Shown: positions 21,911-31,389 of the stretch, one piece after another | Layout: every line of letters begins with the position of its first letter | How positions within the stretch are numbered: position 1 is the first letter of the stretch | Assembly: GCA_032622095.1 (NCBI GenBank) | Contig: CP136069.1 | Span: forward strand, 13,066,450 to 13,130,449 | Source: Siphonodentalium dalli | Lineage: Eukaryota; Mollusca; Scaphopoda; Gadilida; Siphonodentaliidae | DNA length: 64,000 nucleotides | Direction of reading: 5' to 3' | Notes under the pieces: generated by a model | The model's database searches: none | Told to the model about the DNA's origin: nothing | What the model saw: only the letters and a program-made list of their open reading frames with translations | Made by a program: the position numbers and the translations under genes

Positions 21911-22769
21911 AAAAAAATCAGGCACGTATGGCATTTTTTCCCTTTCGATAATTTTATGTACCCACCCACCCCCACCGCCAAATGTTTTTCCGTTTTCGGC
22001 AGTTTTTTCCGACCATTTTTTGACACCCACCACCCGTTTTAACACTAAAACAGAGATTTGCGGGGGGGGGGGGGGAATTCACTGTAAACAGCTGTATGTG
22101 AATTTCTGTGCATACTATTTATCATGGATGTTAACATGGACATGTAAATAGGAATGAGTCATTTTGAGGTCATTCGGCCAAACAAAAAAGGCTGCCAGCG
22201 GCCATCTTGGATTTCAAAATTTGCAACAATTAAATACAACACGATAACTGCCTGCAGTCAGTTTACAGTTAGAATTACATTATTTCTCTCATTCAAAGTG
22301 GGTTTGAAGCCCAAAACACTGAAAAAACAAGCAGGAAATGTTTTTTTTAGTTGCGGAAAAAATTGCTTGTTGGTGGCTTTGACCACCCACCCACCCCGGC
22401 ATACGTGCCGGATTTCCCCCCCTGACTTACGACTGGATTTGATATGGCGGTATACAAATAATTGTATAAAAGCAGGGCACTACTACAGAACTTTCAACTT
22501 TTATAGAACCTAGTTTCCTCTGCAGTGTCACAAAGTATTGGACCAAAATCATCATACGTGCAAAATCTCCGGCAAATATCGAGTAAAACACATTTGACAA
22601 ATTTATTTATACACACTGTTATAATATAAAAATGTCTGATTAGTACTTTCTGTTTGTATTATGCATGATGTAATACACCATTGTAATAATTGAAAATTGT
22701 ACCAAAAATACGAATAAATAATAAATGAAAATGTCAATGACACTGTAGCTCAACTTGGAAAGGGAATAA

Positions 22770-24400
22770 TTTCATATGTTATAGATTATCAACATGAAGA
22801 GAGATATATAAAGTAAAATACAAGATGGTTGCTGACGGCTATGTTTTCCAATGAAATTCAAAATCATTTGATAGCTTGCATCTTGTACATCAATATCAAG
22901 ATTAATATGAAGTTTGGTGATGATCGGATGAGGGAAGTGGACTGTGCAAAAGGATGTAGTTATGCAAAGAGTAAAATCTAAGATGGCTACCAGCGGACAT
23001 GTTTTATGGCCGAATGACCCCAAAATGACTCGTTCCCATCTACATTTCAATGCTAACAGCCATGAGATATTAATTCCATGATGATCCGACCAAAGGTACG
23101 ACCTGTAGCTCATGATAAATGATTCAGTCATGCAAAGAGTAAAATCCAAGATGGCTGCTGGTGGCCATGATTTTTGGCCAAATGACTCCAAAATGACTCG
23201 TTCCCATCTATATGTCAATATTAACATCACTGACAAATTTCACGATGATCAGACAAACAGTACGGCCTGTAGCCCATGTTAATGGATTTGAATTTTGAAA
23301 TCCAACATGGCCGCTGGCAGCCACGATTTTTTGCCGAATGACCCCCAAAATGACTCGTTCCCATTTAAATCTCAATATTAACATCCAAGACAAATTTCAT
23401 GAGGATCCGACAAAAGATACTACCTCTAGCCTGTGTCAAAGGATTTAGTCATACAAAGAGTAAAATCCAAGATGGCTACCGGCGGCCATGTTTTATGGCC
23501 GAATAACCCCAAAATGACTCGTTCCCATCTGCATGTTAATATTAACTTCCACAACAAATTTCATGATGATCAGACGAACACTCCGATCTGTAGCCTGTGC
23601 TAATGGAACTGAAGGGGTCACTCTCACCAAGAAAAGTGCCGAAAATGTGCTGAAGGATACACAGGGTTTGCGATCTGCACGAGCACCGTTACTTAAATTG
23701 TGTTTATGAAAGTCTGACGCCCATTAGCCATTTGTATTCAGTATATTTTAATATTCATTGGAACGTAAACAATTATTCTCTAACAGAAATCATGGCAGAT
23801 ACAAAAACTGAACGTCCTTCAGAGCGACATTTCAAAACCTGTGTACCCAAGATGGCCCCAAAATGACTCGTTCCCATCTACATGTCAATGTCAACAACCA
23901 TGACAAATTTCATAATGACCCGACCAAAGGTACGACCTGTAGCCCGTGCCAAAGGATTCAGTCATGCAAAGAGTAAAATAGAAGATGGCTTCCAGCGGAC
24001 ATGGTTTATGGCCGAATGACCCCAAAATGATTCGTTCCCATCTACATTTCAACGTTAACAGCCATGACAAATTTCATGACGATCCGATCAAAGGTACGAC
24101 CTGTAGCCCGTGCCAAAGGATTTAGTCATGCTAAGAGTAAAATCCAAGACGGCTGCTGGCAGCCATGGTATTTGGCCGAATGACCCCAAAATGACTCGTT
24201 CCTATTTACATGTCAATGTCAATATTAACATCCCTGACAAATTTCATGATGATCAGACAAACAGTACGACCTGTAGCCCGTGCTGATGGATCGAATTTTG
24301 AAATCCAAGAATGACCCCAAAATGACTCGTTCTCATCTACATGTCAATGTCAACAGCTATGACAAATTTCATAATGATCCGACCAAAGGTACGACCTGTA
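22770..24400. repeat. ~160-bp tandem array containing CCAAGATGGC motifs
   Basis: About ten degenerate units each contain AATCCAAGATGGCTGC, GGCCGAATGACCCCAAAATG, ACTCGTTCCCATCTACATGT, ACAAATTTCATGATGATC and GTACGACCTGTAGCC. Motif spacing is 154-168 bp. One unit is interrupted by a MULE-like MITE at about 23606-23870. Open frames here follow from the repeats. Confidence 0.85.
23606..23870 (-). mobile_element. Truncated MULE-like MITE, second copy
   Basis: CTGAAGGGGTCACTCTCACC opens the copy, and the interior is the reverse complement of 7440-7680 (for example GAAATCATGGCAGATAC). The right terminus is lost: the match stops at ACCTGTGTACCC, short of the CACTCTCACC end. Confidence 0.7.
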
Positions 24401-24402
24401 TA

Positions 24403-25130
24403 GTATAGTCGGAGAAGGGATGGACCTAGAAGAAATTGGTAGAGAAGCGATTTTTATGGCATTGAACGCGGTGACATCTCCAGAACAACATATCCAAAAT
24501 CCGCTAAAATCCGCTTTGAGCAATTTTTTCCACATCACTTTGAAATATGGTACCCTTTGTGTTGATTTTCAAATTAGCTATAAATTGTAAAACAGTGGGT
24601 ACCAAGATGACATTGACAGATAACTATAATTGTTACTTGAACTACCTTCAGTCTATATTACCCGTTATATATTAGTCAATATCGACGAGAATTTCGGCCC
24701 TATTTTTATTTTTTTTATGAAATTATCATTCACTTCCGCAAAAAAGTGTTTCTTTTTCAAAAATATCTCTGAGTAATTTGCATATTTTTTTGAAATTGGA
24801 TAATCGAATGTGTCGCAAATGGTTTTAAAATGTGCATATGCATATCCTGAATTCAACAGTATGTATAATTCAATTAATAATAGAGCACAAATATCTGAAA
24901 AATATTAACCCTACCCCAAAAAAATGAAATTTCAGGTAAAAAATTGGAAAATATAGAACCACTTAAAATATATCACTAACTATTTATTGATTAACCAGGA
25001 AGTATGCGTAATACTTTTAAGTCATTATAGTGACAAGTTTATACAAAAGCATTGGTTATGTTGTGAATATGACAGAGAAACCCCGATATTATATGTATAT
25101 TATATACAATGTATATAGTCGGAAAAGGCA
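24403..25130. repeat. Dispersed repeat family E, copy 1
   Basis: Inverted relative to 37850-38556: shared blocks include AGCGGATTTTAGCGGATTTTGG, AGAAATTGGTAGAGAAGCGA, GGTACC, AATATTAACCCTACCCC and ACAGAGAAA. Both ends carry TATAGTCGGA.AAGG in direct orientation. No coding capacity was recognised. Confidence 0.7.
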
Positions 25131-25317
25131 AAACATCAAATTGACCATTGAAGCTGATATAACTACTCATAGAATAAAATCTGACGTAGTTTGCTATTAA
25201 GAACAGCAGTTCATACACACACATGTGTTACAACGTGACCTTCATAATCCAAGATGGGTGTCATAATAGGGGCCACAATTTAGAGAAAGTAATGTTTGTC
25301 ATATTGGTGTTCCACGT

Positions 25318-26733
25318 TCAGCTCTCAGTCTCGCCTTCATCAATGAGAATTTCCTCTGAATTTTTACAGCCATCGCCACGACAGTCACCGCAGGCAACAA
25401 CACACTTCAGTCCACTTTTTCTACATGAACATGAGTTATTCCCACAAGGATTCCTACTCGCTAGCTTGCATTTGCAACGGACAAATTTCAGCAATGAATC
25501 GGGTGCAGCTTCTAGGTCTGTCATGACTGGAAATAATTGTGTCCCTTGATTTTTCCACCCCCATACTGTAGGGTCCATATGTGTGCCCCCCAGAGATTTC
25601 CATATCATAACCTGCAAGTGCACTCTTAGACTATGGAAATATGCTGCCCGTTCCGTCGGTGGTAATTTCTGCGGATCCAATAATCCTCTGGCCGAGGAAA
25701 TCATCTCCATGAATTTCGCATACCTCAAACCATTCAGTGTGTCATTCTTTTTGCCAGCATAAATCATCTTGAACAATTTCACACCAACATCGCCAACAAG
25801 TTTTTCGTCAGCAGTATGGTTGCTTATGACACTCGCTATTTGTTGTATTTCGGGCGACTCTATTTTCTTTAGCATGCTTGTTTTACCCTGCCCGTATGTC
25901 GCTGATGTTGTGTCGCATCCAGTCCAGGCATGAATAAAGAGAATGTTTGTCGTTTTGATTTTACCGGCTTTCTGCACAATATCTTGGATTTTCCAGATAG
26001 CTACACTACCCTTGACTGTCTTCCGTGCATTTGAAAGGAAGTAGATATCTGCCATGTCTTCATTCCAATGGTACACGAGCAAGACTAACAAATCAGTGTC
26101 ATCGGCCGCCACGATGACCTCTTTTCCGTCTGCTGCGAATTCTAGGGCGCACGATACAATCAATGTGTCTGCATCCCCAGTGCTATTGCGTACAATGTGT
26201 CCATCATATTCGAGCAATCCCCCCAGCATCTTGATGAACAGACTTTTGTTGTTCCCATTGGATAAAAATGTCTCCTGATTAGGATGTGCTTCCATCGTCT
26301 CTGATAATTTTATATCTGCGCATGTCTTTCCGACTCTTCTCATGTGTTCGTGGTCCTTGGTAGATGGGCCATGTTCATATCCATCGAATACAATGCAGGC
26401 ACTACCATATTGTGAACTCACATAGTAACTGTACTGTTTGACAATCTCGATGTACGTAGACTTTTTGGCCCACTTGACACGGTGCAACAGTGCACCGCCA
26501 TCAACAACATACATCCCATCCTTTGGCCGATTGACATGTTCAACAGAGTCAGTTAGAGCTTTTGCTAACTGCGTTTTATTAGGCTTCCGCATTAAGTTAT
26601 CTTTAAACAAAGACGTTGGAATAGCTGTCAACTCAAATTCGAAATATCTTGCTGTATCCTCCTCTCGCTGTGCGATAGCGATCAAGCGTGAAAACAGAAT
26701 TGTCGGGTTTATTACGCCACCTAGTGTGGTGTT
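25318..26733 (-). CDS. C-terminal part of a PIN/FEN-like protein with Cys-rich CXC tail
   Basis: About 455 codons, open upstream to roughly the AG at 26722, ending TGA at 25318. No ATG marks a natural start; the frame continues a longer protein. Acidic motifs lie in the order of PIN/FEN nucleases: VVDGG (about residue 62), VFDG (101), GDADT (171-173), AADDTD (195-198) and TGCDTTS (258). After ~130 residues comes a Cys cluster (RCKC, CSCRKSGLKC, CGDC) resembling tesmin/TSO1 CXC repeats. From memory, similar uncharacterised multi-copy proteins occur in many invertebrate annotations, with this domain as the C-terminal third of a ~1500-residue protein. The rest lies at 30553-33753 in the same orientation. 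Nuclease activity is inferred, not shown. Confidence 0.75.
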   Translation of the reverse strand, partial: NTTLGGVINPTILFSRLIAIAQREEDTARYFEFELTAIPTSLFKDNLMRKPNKTQLAKALTDSVEHVNRPKDGMYVVDGGALLHRVKWAKKSTYIEIVKQYSYYVSSQYGSACIVFDGYEHGPSTKDHEHMRRVGKTCADIKLSETMEAHPNQETFLSNGNNKSLFIKMLGGLLEYDGHIVRNSTGDADTLIVSCALEFAADGKEVIVAADDTDLLVLLVYHWNEDMADIYFLSNARKTVKGSVAIWKIQDIVQKAGKIKTTNILFIHAWTGCDTTSATYGQGKTSMLKKIESPEIQQIASVISNHTADEKLVGDVGVKLFKMIYAGKKNDTLNGLRYAKFMEMISSARGLLDPQKLPPTERAAYFHSLRVHLQVMIWKSLGGTHMDPTVWGWKNQGTQLFPVMTDLEAAPDSLLKFVRCKCKLASRNPCGNNSCSCRKSGLKCVVACGDCRGDGCKNSEEILIDEGETES

Positions 26734-26774
26734 ACTTGCATTTGGTTTTTTTATATCGCATGGAGTACAGGGCG

Positions 26775-27232
26775 AATGTATTCTTGGAGATTGTTTGTAC
26801 CTTACTCAATCGTACCGATATAATCACGTAGATGCCGAAATTGTAAAGTTAACGCCAGCGGTGTATAATACGTTTATGAAAATATGATAAATCCTATCGA
26901 TAGAGTCAGGACAGGCTCAAATTGTAAACTTAAAGTCACCGGTGTAATAATATGTTGTTGAAAATATAAATAATCTGATAGCCTGAAAATATTGTATAAC
27001 CTATTGGGAGCCCATAATAAATGGGAATAACCTATTGGGAGCCCCTTCTGTATTTTATGGAGATTGTTTGTACCTTACTGAATCGTACCGATATAATCAC
27101 GTAGATGCCGAAGTTGTAAAGTTAACGCCACTGGTGTATAATATGTTTATGATAAATCGTATCGATAGAGTGAGGACAGGCTCAAATTGTAAACTTAAAG
27201 TCGAAAATATAAATAATCTGATAGCCTGAAAA
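26775..27232. repeat. Direct duplication of ~185 bp
   Basis: GGAGATTGTTTGTACCTTAC through GTCAGGACAGGCTCAAATTG is repeated from about 27058, followed in both cases by TAAATAATCTGATAGCCTGA and TTGTATAACCT.TTGGGAGCCC. Copies differ by a few bases. Confidence 0.85.
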
Positions 27233-27674
27233 CATTGTATAACCTGTTGGGAGCCCCCTGGTGTAGTGAACTGAATTATGGGTAATTTTAATTGGAGTGC
27301 GCATGTCTGTTTTTTTTGTAGTAACGGCCATCTTTTATTTTCTGCATGCGCAGTCTATATGCGTTCTTTTGGGGAAATTCGCTATTTTGGTTAAGTGAAA
27401 CAATGGTATGAGTTCAATGTTTGTTTGTATATAAGAAAGTATATTGAATTTTGGAGGCCGACAATTGTATCTATTTGAAGATTAAAAGTTGCTTGTGTGT
27501 ATTTAGCTGTGCATGGTTCGTTAATTAGGCCAGCCTATTGTCATATTAGAACGTCTCCAATAACATACAACCTCTCTGCAGTTAACATTGTGAATTTGGC
27601 AACAGTCCAAGCAGGCCCTCTAATGGAGCACTGTGAATTTGGCAACAGTCCAAGACACGTGGGGTATAATTAGA

Positions 27675-27815
27675 ATACACACGTAGTGTTTCTGAATACC
27701 AAATTTACACCACGAGTGGGATTGATGGTTTACCACACGAGCTTTAGCGAGTGTGGTAAATCATCAATCCCACGAGTGGTGTAAATTTGGTATTCAGAAA
27801 CACTACGTGTGTATT
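27675..27815. repeat. 141-bp near-perfect palindrome
   Basis: ATACACACGTAGTGTTTCTG at the left is exactly inverted at the right as CAGAAACACTACGTGTGTAT. The arms run about 68 bp with only one or two mismatches, to the centre CACACGAGCTTTAGCGAGTGTG. No target duplication was identified. Confidence 0.9.
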
Positions 27816-27819
27816 TTGT

Positions 27820-29160
27820 TTATACCATGACCGGTACAGGAGCAACAACTGCTATGAAATCGAAATAAACCCACTTAAATTAAGATGATTCTGTCGCACC
27901 ATTCACAATCATCCCCGTTGTGTTCCCCACACTTGGCCGTACATCGACGTACACTATCACAGCTGATCAGGCGTATTGATACATTGAATTAGGTCAACAT
28001 TCAATTGTACGAATATGGTATCATTGTAGCCAATTCACAATAAACTGTAATCATGATGAAACCGCCATAAATAAACAACATGAATATATATATGGGAATA
28101 CGAATTTAATGAATATAAATATAACACATTGCGGGAACTTTTTTTTCTCCGCCGTACAGTGAACAGGAAACCACGAAAGTCATTTTGAAATCCACCGTTT
28201 GTTGTTCGAGTTTTTTACGTCTATTTCTTGAAATATATGTTCAATTTGTTGATCTGGATGTGATTTCCACGGAAATAACTGTTCGTTTTTATCGCATTAG
28301 TGAGTATAATATTCAATTGAATCGAAAGTATCAAATTGTTTTCATCGCGAGGCGCTACATTTAAAAAATAGAGTGATTTTGATCGAGGTCATGGAAGGTT
28401 AATGAAAGGTCAACTCGGATGTAGTTCTACTATGGGTATAAACTTTAACCATTGAAATGCCATTAAAACGTGTTACCCACAGTAGAAACGTGTTACCCAC
28501 GGTCGGACTCCTGTTCACACACAGTAGGGTGTACAGCACAAATATATTATATAGCATGTTTGTACACAGTACAATAGGGAGTCATGGTATAAAATAACTG
28601 AACACCTGTGGCCAACTTGATCTCCAGAATGTTTTTAAGTGGAAGGGACAGTGTAGTGGGGTGGGGGTGGAAGTTAGATTTTGAGTGTGTATGATTCACA
28701 ACTTTTGTAAAAAAAAGTTAATGCACATGTAGTTGGAAATTTCATACATTATTACACTACAACATAAAGGTTAAAATACATGGTTACCATTGCCTGGTAT
28801 CCCAACTAGTAATTATTGTCCCCATTATGATGGGGACGGGGATCGAATGATGGAGGTATTTTGAGGGGGTGGGAGTCACAACTGTTATAAAGAATTTTAA
28901 CAGTTGGAAATTTCATACATGATTACACTAACTTTTTGTCCCCATTTATTTTACTGCTGTCTTGTTTGTTACTGTATTCCTGATATGGAAATAATAAAGA
29001 GCATTTATTACGCCACCTGTGGTGTATCTAGCTGCTGAGATTTTGATATTGCGTGGTGGACAGGGCGAATGCATTGTGGGGCTTTTATTTATAGAGTTGG
29101 AAATTCCGTTTATTTAAAAGTCGGAACTACGCGACCAGTAGCCCAAGTCCAGTAAAACGG
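27820..29160. other. Non-coding, small duplications
   Basis: Contains a two-copy repeat of GTTGGAAATTTCATACAT.ATTACACTA (28732 and 28908) and CGTGTTACCCAC twice (28468, 28488). No gene recognised. It lies within the interval that separates the two halves of the PIN/CXC gene. Confidence 0.4.
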
Positions 29161-29350
29161 TTCGTTATAGGTGCTGGTTGTTATTGTTATTTTAACGGAA
29201 TTCTGAGTTGGTCATTCGCGAAACCAATATATTTTATATTCTATAATTAAAACCGTGGGTATATAATATATGATCCTCTTTATGGATATTGTAGGAAGGT
29301 AAATTTAGCTAAAGCGGTGGGATATCTTGCAAGACAACACATTTCGGTTT

Positions 29351-30057
29351 GCGCTATAACTGCTCAATGTTTTAAGGTGTTACACAACGTCTGATAAAAA
29401 GAGTTCTATCGGGAATATTCACACTATTTTTTCAGAGAACATGCATAGAGTAAACATAGTCCTATCGGACTATCGTAAAGTAGTTCCGTTTAATTCGGGA
29501 TTAATTAACCCTCAGACTGCCGAAACTGCCGACAATAAATTCGCTTGTTCGTGTCCGCCGAAAATCAAACTTGCCTGTTTAGAGGTCCCATTTTCGTGGC
29601 TAATGGTGATAGAATCACAATTTTTCAGTCAAATTCATGGATAAATTACATTACACTTAATCGGCTTATGTCCGCGGCCATAAACCTGCGTTTTGATAAC
29701 AATTTATTTGAGACAAACTGTTGCGCGGGTATCAGTCGGCGCTTATCGGTTGAAGTTATTATGATCGTGCAGCCTGCGCGTGCAACAAGTGTTCAAATAC
29801 AACAGAAGAAAAAAATACTATGTCAAATAAATAACGTCATCAATGGACAGACAAGTTTCATTTCCGCGGGACACGAAAAAGCGAATTTAATGTCGTCAGT
29901 TTCGGCAGTCTGAGGGGTTTAATTAATCTCCTTTACGATATCCCGATAGGACTATATTTACACTATGTTCTCTGAAAAAAAATGGTGTGAATATTCCCGA
30001 TAGAACTATTTTTATCAGACGTTTTGTAACACATTAAAACATTGAGCAGTTAGCGCA
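29351..30057. mobile_element. 0.7-kb element with long (~180 bp) inverted repeats
   Basis: GCGCTATAACTGCTCAATG, TCTGATAAAAAGAGTTCTATC, GGGAATATTCACAC and CAGACTGCCGAAACTG on the left recur inverted on the right through 30057. It is flanked by a direct repeat of AACGGAATTCTGAG..GGTC and ACCAATATATTTTATATT (29191-29240 and 30453-30500). No transposase. Confidence 0.8.
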
Positions 30058-30552
30058 ATTTTCTGGAATTTCCGACTATTTCGTCTATAAAAATACGATG
30101 AGCAACTGAAAATGTTTTTCAACATTCTGGAAGGGGTAGATGTCCAGGTATATATGTTTAAAATTTCACGCATAAACTATGACAGATAACAAAGTTATAA
30201 TTAGTTTTATAGGCCCACCATAAATCCCCTATAATAAACGCATGCCCCCGTAAGCACATGGCTTTACTGTGGATGCTTTCGTTCCCAGCATGCATCATTC
30301 TCGCTATCTGTAAAATGTCTATGAACAATGGCTGTGCCACGCACTCTTAGCTTTGATCCGCATTTAGAAGCATTCTGGTGTGGCGAATGAGAAACCTGCA
30401 GTAATTTATAAGCCGTAGTTCATTGTAATAATTTGAAGAATTACTTATCTTAACGGAATTCTGAGGCGGTCCATTCATGTAACCAATATATTTTATATTA
30501 TGATTTATATTTATGGCTAATAATACGATCTTGGTGGCGTTACCATTTCTGA

Positions 30553-31389
30553 CTATGGTTTTCTTGTTTGGACTGTTTTGTTGTCTATTTTAACTCCTGG
30601 TTGGAGATAGTCTAGAGCTCGGACCTTATCGCTCGTTTTAACGGAAGCTCCTGCAACACAAACATTATCAAGCTTTAGTTGAATTTTCATTCCAACTACT
30701 TCTGTTTGGTCACAGTTCACCCCATCAGCTTCACCAGCGGTCAAACCAGACGACAAGGAACGCAGTCTTGGTTCTTCTATATCGAAAGGCTCATGATCAG
30801 AGAACCACTGCTCCAGCTTCAGTAAGTCTTCATAGTCATGTTGGCTTCTCGACTTGCCTAGTTCAATGTGCTGTTCGCTGGTTTGGTGTTTAGCACAAGT
30901 TAAGTTTGTCATTGTTTCATGAACTTCGGCACATTTATGCATACTGTATACCCATTGTAGGCGAACCGACTCGGTCATACCTCTTCCGCGTGTCAGTCCT
31001 CCTCTACTTTTTATCGATCTCATTAGGACCTGTTCGATTATCAAATCTGTTGACAATCCCGCCCAAAACCTGCTGCTTCTACGAACAACATGGAATCCTT
31101 GTGCTATAAATGAATGGTACAGCACTGAATGATTTAATGGTAACTCAATCATCATCTGAAGATATAGACGGCAGCTTTTGGCATAATGGATATGACCTGT
31201 CGCAGCGAAAAGATTCAGCATGTTTCCAACGGTTACCAGGTGTAGATGCCAGTCACCTGTCCTCTCAGCTCGAATGAAATCTTTTAGTGTTTGCACATAT
31301 TCAATGTACTGCAACCATAATTTTGCTGTTGCTGATTTCTCTGCAAGCAACGCTTTGTACTCGTTCAAGCAGTGTTCAAGTTTTACCAA
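30553..31389 (-). CDS. Middle part of the PIN/CXC protein, after an in-frame stop
   Basis: About 278 codons in exactly the same frame as the upstream 787-codon region, separated from it only by TAA at 31390-31392. The next codon is TTG, not ATG, so independent initiation is unlikely. Sequence features: a Leu-rich stretch LWLQYIEYVQTLKDFIRAERTGDW, then ELPLNHSVLYHSFIAQGFHVVRRS and RFWAGLSTDLIIEQVLMRS..GGLTRGRGMTE, the last block being the most conserved as I recall the family. It ends in TAG within sequence shared with a dispersed repeat (5020-5130), so the last few codons are probably foreign. Either a one-base nonsense mutation or stop readthrough would explain the split. Confidence 0.65.
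   Translation of the reverse strand: MVKLEHCLNEYKALLAEKSATAKLWLQYIEYVQTLKDFIRAERTGDWHLHLVTVGNMLNLFAATGHIHYAKSCRLYLQMMIELPLNHSVLYHSFIAQGFHVVRRSSRFWAGLSTDLIIEQVLMRSIKSRGGLTRGRGMTESVRLQWVYSMHKCAEVHETMTNLTCAKHQTSEQHIELGKSRSQHDYEDLLKLEQWFSDHEPFDIEEPRLRSLSSGLTAGEADGVNCDQTEVVGMKIQLKLDNVCVAGASVKTSDKVRALDYLQPGVKIDNKTVQTRKP

Larger units (their letters stand above)
26716..30552. mobile_element. 3.8-kb interruption of the PIN/CXC gene: transposon cluster or intron
   Basis: The coding region breaks off on both sides at sequences that look like inverted ends: TTACGCCACCTAG at 26713-26725 and CTTGGTGGCGTTA at 30530-30543 (13 bp, two mismatches). Similar ends occur at 28998 (ATTACGCCACCTGTGG) and 5059. The interval contains a 185-bp direct duplication, a palindrome and a MITE. 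No consensus GT donor keeps the frame at the upstream break, so insertion is favoured, but a non-standard intron is not excluded. Confidence 0.45.

Noticed and set aside
22770-24400. Open frames of 60-154 codons on the minus strand
   Set aside because: They follow the ~160-bp repeat period and carry no domain.
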